Shown here piece after piece: positions 44,174 through 53,409 of a DNA stretch of 64,000 nt. Location: contig BDTR01000061.1 of NCBI GenBank assembly GCA_002897775.1, positions 1-64,000 of the forward strand. Direction: 5' to 3'. The first letter of the stretch is position 1, and every line of letters starts with the position of its first letter. The notes below the pieces were generated by a model. That model was given only the letters and a program-made list of their open reading frames with translations, had not been told where the DNA came from and ran no database searches. A program made the translations under genes and the position numbers. The stretch comes from a bacterium BMS3Bbin08. Its GTDB lineage: Bacteria; Nitrospirota; Thermodesulfovibrionia; UBA6902; BMS3Bbin08.

Positions 44174-45186
44174 AAACATTCATCATTGCAGAAGCAGGGG
44201 TCAATCATAACGGTTCAATAGAAATAGCTAAAAAACTTATAGACGCAGCAGTAGACGCCCGGGCTGATGCTGTTAAGTTTCAGACTTTTAAGACTGAGTT
44301 GCTTATCTCCTCTCACGCAAAAAAATCCGAATATCAGAAAAAGTCAACTCCGAAAAAGGAGTCTTTGTACGTAATGCTGAAACGGCTTGAGTTGAGTTTT
44401 GAGCAGCATAAAGGATTGAATGCCTATGCAAAAGAGAAAGGAATAATATTTCTGTCTACTCCTTTTGATAATGAGAGTGTTGATCTGCTGAACAAACTAA
44501 GAATACCTTTATTTAAAATATCTTCCGGAGATATTACCAATCTGCCTTTTTTAAAATATATAGCGAAAAAGAACAAGCCAATAATTTTGTCAACAGGCAG
44601 ATCGACTATAAAAGAGGTTAGAGAGGCGGTAAATACAATTTCAAGAGCCGGGAATGGACAAATTACTTTGCTGCACTGTGTAAGTAATTACCCGGCGTCT
44701 TATAAAGATTTGAACCTTAGGGCAATACAGACTCTGAAGAAGTCTTTTAAAATCCCCGTTGGATTTTCGGATCACAGTCTTGGGATCGAAGCATCTATCG
44801 CTGCTGTTGCAATGGGTGCGTCTGTGATAGAAAAACACATTACTCTCGATAGAAATATGAAGGGGCCCGATCATAAAGCATCTCTGGAACCTCATGAATT
44901 AAAAGCTTTAGTGTCAGCAGTCCGTAATGTTGAATCGGCCATTGGGCATGGCCTCAAAGAACCTGCAAAATCCGAACTAAAGGATATAAAGAAGGTCCGG
45001 AAGGGTTTGTTTTCCAGGGTTTATATTCCTAAGGGTTCAAAATTAAAGCAGGAAATGCTTGTGATTAAAAGACCTGCAGCCGGAGTGGAACCAAAACATC
45101 TTAATAAAATAATCGGGCGTACAGTGCTGCGAAACATTAAAGAAGACTCTCCTATTAAATGGGAGATGATAGGAGGTTCTAAATGA
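44170..45186 (+). CDS. legI: legionaminic/N-acetylneuraminic acid synthase
   Basis: A 338-residue PEP-dependent synthase that makes the nine-carbon sugar. The TIM-barrel NeuB domain shows FIIAEAGVNHNGS at 4-16, AVKFQTFK, FLSTPFD and FSDHSLG...EKHITLDRNMKGPDHKASLEP. The C-terminal SAF (antifreeze-like) domain spans ~280-335 (LFSRVYIPKGSKLKQEMLVIKRP). LegI rather than NeuB is chosen because of legB, legC and the CBS nucleotidyltransferase in the cluster. Confidence 0.9.
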   Translation: MKTFIIAEAGVNHNGSIEIAKKLIDAAVDARADAVKFQTFKTELLISSHAKKSEYQKKSTPKKESLYVMLKRLELSFEQHKGLNAYAKEKGIIFLSTPFDNESVDLLNKLRIPLFKISSGDITNLPFLKYIAKKNKPIILSTGRSTIKEVREAVNTISRAGNGQITLLHCVSNYPASYKDLNLRAIQTLKKSFKIPVGFSDHSLGIEASIAAVAMGASVIEKHITLDRNMKGPDHKASLEPHELKALVSAVRNVESAIGHGLKEPAKSELKDIKKVRKGLFSRVYIPKGSKLKQEMLVIKRPAAGVEPKHLNKIIGRTVLRNIKEDSPIKWEMIGGSK

Positions 45187-46106
45187 ATGTACTAGTCACC
45201 GGAAGTTCCGGTTTTGTTGGCCGAAACCTGACGGAGAGATTACTTGAAAAAGGATACAAAGTATACGGTTTTGACAGGTTATTGATGAGGGGTTTTCGGG
45301 TACGAAATCATAGAAACTTTAATCAGAGAAAGGTTGATCTGCATTCGTTTAGTTCAGTCCTGAGGGCATGCAGGACAATTCAAAACGTAAAATATGTTTT
45401 TCATACAGTGGCGATACAACCTTCGGGTATTGATATGGAGATATCAGAATATCTGGATACGAATTTAATAGGTGCGGTCAATTTGCTTAAAGCATGTAAA
45501 ATCTGCGGTTTTAATAATATCATAGTGAGTTCAAGTTTCAGTGTATATGGAAAACCGGAATATTTACCGGTTGATGAGAAACATCCGACAATGCCTGCCA
45601 ATATTTACGGTCTAACAAAACTTCAGGCGGATTTATTATTTGAATTCTATTCGAGAAAGATGGATTTTAATGTGGTTATTCTGAGATATGACGGTATTTA
45701 TGGAGTTGGTCAGACCATTCCTGGTTTTATCCAGTATCTTATTGGAGTTTTTTCAAAAGAAGAAGATGTTGAGTTATTTAATTATGGAAAACAGATAAGG
45801 GATAATGTTTTCGTTGATGATGTTGTTCAGGCTAATTTAAAAGCGATGAAAATTATTGGCAAAAAGAAATTCAGTATTTTCAATATCGGAGGGGCAGAGC
45901 CCAAGTCTTCGGCAGAGACTGCGCAAATTATTAAGAAAGCTTTGGGCTCAAAGTCAAGAGTTGTCCTTAGTAAAAAAAAGAACCTGCTTATGGGTTATGA
46001 CGTTTTTATGGATAATAGTAAAGCCAGGAAGTTGCTTGGGTATAAAACTAAAGGATTAAGACAAAATGTAATAAAAATGCTTAGAGAGGTGAAAAAGAAT
46101 GCATAA
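45183..46106 (+). CDS. NAD-dependent epimerase/dehydratase (extended SDR)
   Basis: A 307-residue Rossmann enzyme: VTGSSGFVGRNLTERLL at 5-21, SSSFSVYGKPEYLP, and YGLTK supplying Tyr/Lys. It acts on a nucleotide sugar; the exact reaction (epimerase, 4,6-dehydratase or reductase) is not clear. It overlaps legI by 4 bases and the next aminotransferase by 8, so the pair may make a second amino sugar. The gene is AT-richer than legB. Confidence 0.82.
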   Translation: MNVLVTGSSGFVGRNLTERLLEKGYKVYGFDRLLMRGFRVRNHRNFNQRKVDLHSFSSVLRACRTIQNVKYVFHTVAIQPSGIDMEISEYLDTNLIGAVNLLKACKICGFNNIIVSSSFSVYGKPEYLPVDEKHPTMPANIYGLTKLQADLLFEFYSRKMDFNVVILRYDGIYGVGQTIPGFIQYLIGVFSKEEDVELFNYGKQIRDNVFVDDVVQANLKAMKIIGKKKFSIFNIGGAEPKSSAETAQIIKKALGSKSRVVLSKKKNLLMGYDVFMDNSKARKLLGYKTKGLRQNVIKMLREVKKNA

Positions 46107-47241
46107 ACACTATAAGGTTGCTTTACCCTATTTCAGTGAAAAGGATATCTCGTGGATAAAGGAGAAAGTTGGGGTAGTGCTCAGGGGGCAATTGAGCACA
46201 GGTCCATTCGTGCATGAATTTGAGAAACAGTTCGCAACATTTATGGGCACAAAATATGCCGTATGTGTAAATACCTGTACCAGCGCCTTGGAAATTTCTT
46301 TAAAGGTTCTGGGTCTGAAAAAAGGTGACGAAGTTATTGTTCCCGCCGAAACTTTTATTGCAACCGGTATGGCGGTCACTCTTAACGGCGGCAAGGTTGT
46401 ATTTGCCGAAATTGATCCGACTTCTTTTTGTCTGAATTTGAAAGAGGTAAAGCGTAGAATTTCAAAAAAAACGAGGGGAGTTATACTTGTACACTTCGGT
46501 GGTTACATGTCCCATGAAACTATAGAGATCCAGAAATTTTGCAGGCAAAAGGGGCTTTTCTTGATCGAGGATGCAGCTCATGCCCATGGTTCAAGCATTG
46601 ACGGAAAAATGGCTGGTTCAATAGGAGATACAGGATGTTTTTCCTTTTTTTCGACTAAAATTATGACTACGGGAGAGGGGGGAATGCTTACCACTAATAG
46701 TAAAAAAATATATGATTTTGCCGTTGCTTTAAGAGAAAGGGGGAGGGCTTTGAACTCGGGTAAAGAGCTGTATTCTTTTGAATGGAGGAGTTGTCGGGTT
46801 CCTGAGATCAGTGCTCTTCTTGGGCTGAATCAGCTTTCGCATTTAAATGAATCTATCAGGATACGAAATAAGATTACTTCAATTTACAATAAGGAATTTA
46901 GGAAGACAGACGCTTTGACTACTCTCACAGTCCCGTCGAATGTTCGAAACGCTTATTGGAAACACATTACTATTATTAATGATAAGAGGATTGCGAGAAA
47001 GAAATTAGCGGAGATTTTGAAAGTCAGGTACAGAATAGATATTAACTGGGCTTATGATCCGCCGCTTCATCTGCAGCCTGTTTACCGTAAAATGTATAGG
47101 CTAAGGAAAGGTTTTTTACCTGTTACGGAAAATATCATGGAACGGCATTTTCATTTACCCTTGCATGTGGGAATTTCAGCTAATGATGCAAAATATATAG
47201 CTGAGAGTGTGTTAGAAGCGGCGGAAAAGATTAGAGGGTGA
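46099..47241 (+). CDS. DegT/DnrJ/EryC1-family sugar aminotransferase
   Basis: A 380-residue PLP enzyme: VNTCTSALEISLKVLGLKKGDEVIVPAETFIATGMAV, EDAAHAHGSS near 157-166, and PLP lysine Lys187 in FSFFSTKIMTTGEGGML. It likely aminates the keto sugar produced by the epimerase/dehydratase immediately upstream. It is a distant paralogue of legC. It ends overlapping the WbqC gene. Confidence 0.88.
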   Translation: MHKHYKVALPYFSEKDISWIKEKVGVVLRGQLSTGPFVHEFEKQFATFMGTKYAVCVNTCTSALEISLKVLGLKKGDEVIVPAETFIATGMAVTLNGGKVVFAEIDPTSFCLNLKEVKRRISKKTRGVILVHFGGYMSHETIEIQKFCRQKGLFLIEDAAHAHGSSIDGKMAGSIGDTGCFSFFSTKIMTTGEGGMLTTNSKKIYDFAVALRERGRALNSGKELYSFEWRSCRVPEISALLGLNQLSHLNESIRIRNKITSIYNKEFRKTDALTTLTVPSNVRNAYWKHITIINDKRIARKKLAEILKVRYRIDINWAYDPPLHLQPVYRKMYRLRKGFLPVTENIMERHFHLPLHVGISANDAKYIAESVLEAAEKIRG

Positions 47242-47978
47242 TGCCGACTGTAATGATTCACCAGCCTGAATATCTGCCCTGGATGAATCTTTTTTTCAAA
47301 ATGGCGCTTTCAGATGTTTTTGTGTTCCTTGACACAGTGCAGTATTCCAGAAGGAGTTTTCAAAACAGAAATAAAATAAAAACTAAGCTGAATGCAAAAT
47401 GGCTTACTGTGCCTCTGAAATACGCCCCGAGGGATGAGATTGTCATGAAAGTGAAGATTGATAGCTCGCAGAACTGGGAAAAGCAGCACCTGAATTTAAT
47501 TAATGATTCCTATAATTCGGCGGCTTATTTTAAAGAGATATTCTCGTTAATGGAGCCGGTGTATGCACGGAGGCAGGAATATTTAAGTGAATTAAATTGT
47601 GATTTAACCATGAAGATAGCGGAGATCCTGGGAATCAGGACAAAGTTTATAAAATCGTCGGAACTATCTGTGAAAGGAAGAAAATCAGAGCTTATTCTGA
47701 ATATATGCTTAAAGTTAGGAGCCAGGAGGTATATATCGGGCATCGGTGCTAAGGCATATCTTGATGAGGATAAATTCATCAAAAATGACATCGATATTAT
47801 CTATCTGCCGCCCGCGAAAATCGAGTACAGGCAGGTACATCCTGAAATTGGTTTTATACCGGATCTCTCCGCAATAGATTATTTATTTAACAACGGTACT
47901 AAAGATTTTTGGATAGATTTGAGAAAATATATGACAAATTGTGGAATAGAAGGTGAATTCATTAATGGTAATGCGTAA
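47241..47978 (+). CDS. WbqC-family protein
   Basis: A 245-residue protein with the WbqC pattern: MIHQPEYLPWMNLFFKMALSDVFVFLDTVQYSRRSFQNRNKIKT and a later YISGIGAKAYLDE. WbqC proteins occur in O-antigen and glycan clusters beside aminotransferases; they are thought to be acyltransferase-like, transferring an acyl group to an amino sugar, but the function is not settled. GTG 47238 is an alternative start. Confidence 0.85.
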   Translation: MPTVMIHQPEYLPWMNLFFKMALSDVFVFLDTVQYSRRSFQNRNKIKTKLNAKWLTVPLKYAPRDEIVMKVKIDSSQNWEKQHLNLINDSYNSAAYFKEIFSLMEPVYARRQEYLSELNCDLTMKIAEILGIRTKFIKSSELSVKGRKSELILNICLKLGARRYISGIGAKAYLDEDKFIKNDIDIIYLPPAKIEYRQVHPEIGFIPDLSAIDYLFNNGTKDFWIDLRKYMTNCGIEGEFINGNA

Positions 47979-49131
47979 GAGAAAGATCATTTTTACGACT
48001 GGAATACGTTCAGATTTTTATATTCAAAGTCCGGTTATGCAAGCAGTTCAAGAACATCGCAACCTGGAATGCCTGGTTATTATAACCGGAGCGCATTTGT
48101 CAAAAAGATTTGGAAATACAGTAAATGAAGTGGAAAAAAATAATTATAATATAGTAGCTAAAATAAATAACCTGGTATTATCAGACCGTCTGTCGTCCCG
48201 GGTCGAAGGCGCGGCAGTTCAATTAAGAAAGATCATTAAGGTATTCGAAAAGGTAAAGCCGGATATAGTTGTTGCGCCCTTTGATCGGGAAGAAGCAATT
48301 ACAGTTGCGCTTGCAGGAGTATATATGAATATTCCCGTTGCCCATTTGGGCGCGGGAGACAAAACAAGGGTAAATGTAGACGGAATTATAAGGCATAGTG
48401 TGTCGAAACTGTCGCATATATTATTTACCTCAACCCGGGAAAATGCTGAAAGAATCATTAAGATGGGGGAGGAGAAATGGCGTGTATTTAATGTTGGTCA
48501 TGCAGGGCTTGATAGATATAGAAAGACTCCTCATCTAACACGTGAAGAAATCAGCAGTTATCTCGGGTTGGATATCAATAGTAAGCCGTTAATTGTTCTT
48601 ATTCAGCATCCGGTAAGTAATGAAATAAATAGATCAGGGAAGCAGATATCAGTAACTTTATCTGCATTGGATAAATTAAATTATCCTACTGTCATTATTT
48701 ACCCTAATTCTGATCCCGGAAGAAATATAATGGTATCAGCAATTAAAGAATATAATTTTAAAAACGAACAGATAAAAAGGGTTAAAAATATACCGGAACT
48801 TTATTTTGTGAATCTAATGAGATACGCGGACGTTCTGGTTGGTAATTCAAGCATGGGTGTTTTAGAGGCGCCGATGCTTAAACTTCCGGTTGTGAATGTA
48901 GGAATGAGGCAGATGGACAGGGAACATGCGGAAAATATTATTTTTGTGCCTCATAATGAGTCGGAAATAAGAGGTGCGGTTGAAAAGTGTTTGTATGATG
49001 AGAGGTTCAAAGAAAGAGTAAATAAAAGTTCCAATCCGTACGGTAAAGGTCTTTCCGGCGAAAAGATAGCGAATATCTTAAGCAAAATTAAAATTGATGA
49101 TAGACTGCTTAACAAACAAATTACTTATTGA
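47965..49131 (+). CDS. legG: NDP-sugar hydrolysing 2-epimerase (NeuC/LegG family)
   Basis: A ~388-residue GT-B-fold enzyme. It removes the nucleotide and inverts C2, giving the free sugar for LegI. FTTGIRSDFYIQSPVMQAV is the N-terminus; PVAHLGAGDKTRVNVDGIIRHSVSKLSHILFTSTRENAERI is a diagnostic stretch; GNSSMGVLEAPMLKLPVVNVG forms the UDP-binding half. The start is ATG 47965 or 47971; a GTG at 47953 is in frame. Its place four genes after legI is not the Campylobacter order. Confidence 0.88.
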   Translation: MVMRKRKIIFTTGIRSDFYIQSPVMQAVQEHRNLECLVIITGAHLSKRFGNTVNEVEKNNYNIVAKINNLVLSDRLSSRVEGAAVQLRKIIKVFEKVKPDIVVAPFDREEAITVALAGVYMNIPVAHLGAGDKTRVNVDGIIRHSVSKLSHILFTSTRENAERIIKMGEEKWRVFNVGHAGLDRYRKTPHLTREEISSYLGLDINSKPLIVLIQHPVSNEINRSGKQISVTLSALDKLNYPTVIIYPNSDPGRNIMVSAIKEYNFKNEQIKRVKNIPELYFVNLMRYADVLVGNSSMGVLEAPMLKLPVVNVGMRQMDREHAENIIFVPHNESEIRGAVEKCLYDERFKERVNKSSNPYGKGLSGEKIANILSKIKIDDRLLNKQITY

Positions 49132-49152
49132 ATTTGATCATCTGCCAATTTT

Positions 49153-49824
49153 ATGAAATTTAAAGTGTTGATTATATCGCCTCATCCTGATGATGAAACA
49201 TTAGGATGTGGAGGAACTATATTGAAGCATATAGCGGCAGGAGATGAAGTTTACTGGTTGATCATGACTAATATCTCCGTTGAAACAGGTTACGATAAGA
49301 TCCAGGTTAAGAAAAGACGTCAGGAAATAGATAATGTTGCTAAAGAGTATGGGTTTAAAAAAGTTTTTAAATTAGATTTACCGACCACAAAACTTGACGT
49401 AATACCCGGAGGTCAAATAATAGAATCAGTAAGTAAAATTATTAATAAAGTAAAACCGCATGTTTTTTACATGCCTAATAGAAATGATGTTCATTCCGAC
49501 CATAAAGTTACTTTTGATTCGGTGATCAGTTCAACAAAGACCTTCCGAAATCCTTTCATAAAAAAAATAATGATGTATGAAACTGTCTCGGAAACAGAGT
49601 TTTCCCCGCCTTTGCAAGACATTGCTTTTATTCCAAACGGTTTTTCCGACATATCAGACTATCTTGATAGAAAAATATCTATTATGAAGATATACCGGAA
49701 CGAACTGGGCATTCACCCGTTTCCGAGAAGTATTAAAAATCTGAAGGCGCTTGCCACATTCAGGGGAGCTACCGCAGGGGTAAAGTACGCCGAGGCTTTT
49801 ATGGTATTGAAAGATATCTGGTAA
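49153..49824 (+). CDS. PIG-L family deacetylase
   Basis: A 223-residue zinc-dependent N-deacetylase (LmbE-like). The metal-binding motif is SPHPDDETLGCGGT near 9-22 with a second site NRNDVHSDHK near 112-121. It would remove an acetyl group from a GlcNAc-type sugar or precursor. In this cluster it may supply a free amine for later acylation by WbqC (inference). Confidence 0.9.
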   Translation: MKFKVLIISPHPDDETLGCGGTILKHIAAGDEVYWLIMTNISVETGYDKIQVKKRRQEIDNVAKEYGFKKVFKLDLPTTKLDVIPGGQIIESVSKIINKVKPHVFYMPNRNDVHSDHKVTFDSVISSTKTFRNPFIKKIMMYETVSETEFSPPLQDIAFIPNGFSDISDYLDRKISIMKIYRNELGIHPFPRSIKNLKALATFRGATAGVKYAEAFMVLKDIW

Positions 49825-49827
49825 AAA

Positions 49828-50895
49828 ATGGATAGAACCAAACTTAAACCTCTCTTAATCCCAGCTAATACGAGTCTAAAAGCAGCTATGCAAAAGCTCA
49901 GTGAAACGGCTGAAAAAATACTGTTTGTTATAAACGAAGACGAGAAACTTCTTGGAACAGTTACAGACGGTGATATTCGTAGAGGGCTTTTAAATGGTTT
50001 GAACTTTGTCGAGAGCGTTGAAAAGGTAATGTACCGAAAGTTTATCTCGCTTAGCTTTGATGTATCAGATCTAAAAAAACAGGCAGAAAGAATAATGATC
50101 GAAAAAAAGATTGAACAAATACCAATACTTGATGGGAACGGTCTAATTACAGATGCTATTTTATGGACTGATTTGTTCGATACAGGACAAACAAAAAAGA
50201 AAGTTAACTACCCAAATCAGGTCGTTATTATGGCAGGCGGCAAAGGTACAAGATTAGATCCTTTTACGAGAATACTTCCTAAACCTTTAATACCCATTGG
50301 TGATAAGCCTGTTGTGGAACTTATAATGGAGAGATTTTACCTTCATGGATTTCTGAAATTTATTTATACATTGAATTACAAAAAAGAATACATAAAGCTT
50401 TTTCTTAAAGAAAACGATTTTCCGTACACAATTGATTGGGTTGAAGAAAAAGATTTCCTGGGAACAGCAGGCAGTCTTTCATTATTAAAAGATAAAATTA
50501 CCGATACATTTTTTGTAATAAATTGTGATTCTATATTGGACGTTGACTTTGAAGATGTACTTAAATGGCATAAGCAGCAAGGCGCTTTGCTGACAATTAT
50601 TGGCTGCCACAAAGAAGTCAAAGTGCCTTTTGGCGTGCTTGAACTGAACAAAGGTTGTTTAACGAATATCATTGAAAAACCAATATATGATGTAACCATA
50701 AATACAGGGGTCTATGTGATGGAGCCTTCTGTTCTCTCATATATGACTCAGGGAGAAGCAATCGATATGAATAAGTTAATAGAGTTAATTGCCGAAAAGG
50801 AAAAAATAAGTGTATATCCTGTTTCGCATGGTTGGATTGACATAGGGCAATGGGAAGAATATAGGAAGACTATAGAAAGATTAGGAAGTTTTTAA
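49828..50895 (+). CDS. CBS-domain sugar-1-phosphate nucleotidyltransferase (PtmE/LegE type)
   Basis: A 355-residue protein with two CBS domains (about 10-125: LLIPANTSLKAAMQKL, GTVTDGDIRRGLLNG) followed by an NTP-transferase domain (VVIMAGGKGTRLDPFTRILPKPLIPIGDKPVVE from ~129). The same fusion is PtmE in Campylobacter, which makes GDP-GlcN for the legionaminic route. The CBS pair probably senses a nucleotide. Its presence argues for GDP-sugar-based legionaminic acid rather than sialic acid. Confidence 0.88.
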   Translation: MDRTKLKPLLIPANTSLKAAMQKLSETAEKILFVINEDEKLLGTVTDGDIRRGLLNGLNFVESVEKVMYRKFISLSFDVSDLKKQAERIMIEKKIEQIPILDGNGLITDAILWTDLFDTGQTKKKVNYPNQVVIMAGGKGTRLDPFTRILPKPLIPIGDKPVVELIMERFYLHGFLKFIYTLNYKKEYIKLFLKENDFPYTIDWVEEKDFLGTAGSLSLLKDKITDTFFVINCDSILDVDFEDVLKWHKQQGALLTIIGCHKEVKVPFGVLELNKGCLTNIIEKPIYDVTINTGVYVMEPSVLSYMTQGEAIDMNKLIELIAEKEKISVYPVSHGWIDIGQWEEYRKTIERLGSF

Positions 50896-50897
50896 AA

Positions 50898-51605
50898 ATG
50901 TATAAAGGCAATAAAATACTGGGAATTATTCCTGCAAGAGGGGGGAGCAAAAGAATTCCACGTAAGAATATAAAACAATTATCGGGAAAACCCCTGGTTG
51001 CATGGACCATAGAGCAGGCAAAATCAAGCAAATATATAGATAATATTATTGTTTCAACGGAGGATGAAGAAATAGCTGAAATATCTAAAAAATATGGGGC
51101 AGAAGTGCCTTTTTTAAGACCTAAGGAATTGGCTGCAGATGAAGCTAAAGTGAGTGACGTTGTATTACATGCAATTAACTGGTTTGAAAGAAATAATGAG
51201 TTTTATGATTTACTGGTGAGACTTCAGTTAACCTCTCCCCTTAGAAAAATAGGAGATATTGATGAAGCAATAGAATTGCTTTTTTCAAAAAGTGCTGAAG
51301 CCATAATTTCAGTATGTGAAGTTGAGCATCATCCCTATTGGGCGGGTGTATTACCTGAGGATGGATGCATGAGAGATTTTCTAAAACCCGGGACAGTCGG
51401 GAAAAGCAGGCAAGAACTTCCTGTTTGCTACAGATTAAATGGTTCTATTTCCTTAGCCTATGTTAATTATCTAAAAAACAACCGGAGTTTTTGGGGCAAA
51501 AATACATATGCTTACGTAATGCCCAGGGAACGGTCTTTGGATATAGATTATGAGATAGATTTTATAGTTGCTGAAACCCTGATGAAAAACAGTAAAAAGC
51601 ACTGA
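50898..51605 (+). CDS. legF: CMP-legionaminic/N-acetylneuraminic acid cytidylyltransferase
   Basis: A 235-residue CMP-nonulosonate synthetase. IIPARGGSKRIPRKNIKQLSGKPLVAWTIEQA at the N-terminus is the CTP-binding signature; LQLTSPLR and LNGSISLAYV follow; DIDYEIDF near the end binds metal. It produces the activated sugar for a transferase. Confidence 0.93.
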   Translation: MYKGNKILGIIPARGGSKRIPRKNIKQLSGKPLVAWTIEQAKSSKYIDNIIVSTEDEEIAEISKKYGAEVPFLRPKELAADEAKVSDVVLHAINWFERNNEFYDLLVRLQLTSPLRKIGDIDEAIELLFSKSAEAIISVCEVEHHPYWAGVLPEDGCMRDFLKPGTVGKSRQELPVCYRLNGSISLAYVNYLKNNRSFWGKNTYAYVMPRERSLDIDYEIDFIVAETLMKNSKKH

Positions 51606-51614
51606 ATCTTTAAA

Positions 51615-53363
51615 ATGACAAATTTTTCCTCTAAATTAAAGTTATTATGGGAGATTTTTGGACCATTCAGACCAGTCGCGATTGTGCTTTTGTTTTTGAT
51701 AATTATTGGGTCTGTGGCAGAAAGCTTCAGCCTCGTAATGATGATGCCTTTTTTAGAGGAGGCAACTAAGGTTGAAAAGGCTTCTGGGATTACACATTAT
51801 CTTGCCCCTTTTGTTAATAGATTTCCATTAGAAAATAGAATTGTAGTAATCGTCTTTTTAATATTTACCTTGATACTTTTTAAAAACCTACTGTATGTAC
51901 TTAGGATTGCTCTCTCAAGCCGCTTTGTCTGGCGGCTTAGAGAGAGATGGATGAAGAGAATAATGGAAAGATATCTTTATGCTCCGTATCATAGGATTAT
52001 TTCTGACAAACAGGGTGTCTTGTTAAATAATCTTATTACAGAGCCAACCCGTTCTGCAACTTCCTTGAAGCTACTAATAGATTTTACAGCAAAGACAATT
52101 CTTTCCATTGCCCTGTATGTTGTCTTACTAAGTGTGAGTTGGAAGGTTACAATTATCTTAACTTTAATTTTAGCAATAGTCGTAGTTAGTATCAACAAGA
52201 TTACACATAAATATTCTACTGGAGTTGGAGCAAGAAGGCTTAAATTGTCTCAGGAATTGACTGCTCTGGGGACAGAGATCATAGGTGGTATAAGGCAGGT
52301 TAAGACCTTTACGATGGAGACAAAATCCAGCAGGATTTTCAGCAAAGCCCTGGACAGCCTATCATCCATGTTAATAAAATTTGACATTATCAAGGGCCTT
52401 CCTCAACCGGCGGGCGAATTATTAATAATTGGAGGGTTTTTGATAATTCTGTCATATCTAACCATGATTACTCATGCAAAAATTTCGTCCATCATTCCTA
52501 TTCTCGGAGTCTTTGTTATTGTATCACAACGTCTTTTCTCAAATCTGGCAACTCTATATACACAACGTATAAACATACTCTCACTCTTACCGTCATTAAA
52601 ATTAGTCCATGAATTATCTTCTATGAAGGATTATGAACAAAACATTGATACAGGCGTTCCTGTTAAGAGTCTGCAAGGCGATATAGTCATTGATAATGTT
52701 CATTTTTCATATACTGATTCAAAACAATTGTTTAAAGGACTTTCTATGACCTTATCTTATGGAAGGGTTACAGCATTAATAGGGGGTTCTGGATCAGGAA
52801 AATCCACAATTGCAGACCTCTTGATAGGTCTTTATCATCCTTATAAAGGAAGAGTGCTTGTTAATGGTATTGATATAAAGGAAATTAATCTACAGTCATG
52901 GCGCAGGCTTGTGGGATTTGTTAGCCAGGACACGTTTTTGTTAAACGCTACTATAAAAGAAAACATTCTTGTTGGGAAGCCTGATGCAACAGATGAGGAA
53001 ATTAGAGATGCTGCCAAGAAGGCTAATGCAGATAATTTTATACTGGGACTACCTGAGGGCTTCAATACTTTGATAGGGGACAGAGGGGTTAAACTTTCTG
53101 GTGGTCAGCGACAGAGAATTGCCATAGCAAGAGCTATAATTCGTAATCCAGGGTTTTTAATTTTTGATGAGGCTACTAGTTCTCTTGACACAGAATCAGA
53201 ACGGATGATTCAGAAATCAATAGAGGAGCTTGGCAGAAATAAGACGGTCTTTGTGATTGCACACAGGTTATCTACTATACAAAATGCGGATTTTGTATAC
53301 AAACTTAAAAATGGGAGAATTGAAAAAATTACAGATAAAAGATATTTTGAGGTGAAAACATAA
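51615..53363 (+). CDS. MsbA-like ABC exporter
   Basis: A 582-residue half-transporter with an N-terminal six-helix membrane domain (~1-330) and a C-terminal ATPase: Walker A GGSGSGKST near 390-398, signature KLSGGQRQRIAIARAI, Walker B FLIFDEATSSLD, and the H-loop in VIAHRLST. In glycan clusters such exporters flip lipid-linked oligosaccharides (PglK-like) across the inner membrane. No Wzx/Wzy pair is seen in the window. Confidence 0.9.
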   Translation: MTNFSSKLKLLWEIFGPFRPVAIVLLFLIIIGSVAESFSLVMMMPFLEEATKVEKASGITHYLAPFVNRFPLENRIVVIVFLIFTLILFKNLLYVLRIALSSRFVWRLRERWMKRIMERYLYAPYHRIISDKQGVLLNNLITEPTRSATSLKLLIDFTAKTILSIALYVVLLSVSWKVTIILTLILAIVVVSINKITHKYSTGVGARRLKLSQELTALGTEIIGGIRQVKTFTMETKSSRIFSKALDSLSSMLIKFDIIKGLPQPAGELLIIGGFLIILSYLTMITHAKISSIIPILGVFVIVSQRLFSNLATLYTQRINILSLLPSLKLVHELSSMKDYEQNIDTGVPVKSLQGDIVIDNVHFSYTDSKQLFKGLSMTLSYGRVTALIGGSGSGKSTIADLLIGLYHPYKGRVLVNGIDIKEINLQSWRRLVGFVSQDTFLLNATIKENILVGKPDATDEEIRDAAKKANADNFILGLPEGFNTLIGDRGVKLSGGQRQRIAIARAIIRNPGFLIFDEATSSLDTESERMIQKSIEELGRNKTVFVIAHRLSTIQNADFVYKLKNGRIEKITDKRYFEVKT

Positions 53364-53409
53364 AAGTTACTCAGATTATGGCCTTCTATTATATTGCAAA
53401 TAGGACTTC

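Noticed and set aside
44170-51605. Sialic (neuraminic) or pseudaminic acid pathway
   Set aside because: legB/legC-type enzymes and the CBS-fused nucleotidyltransferase point to legionaminic acid; no PseB or PseG homologues are seen.
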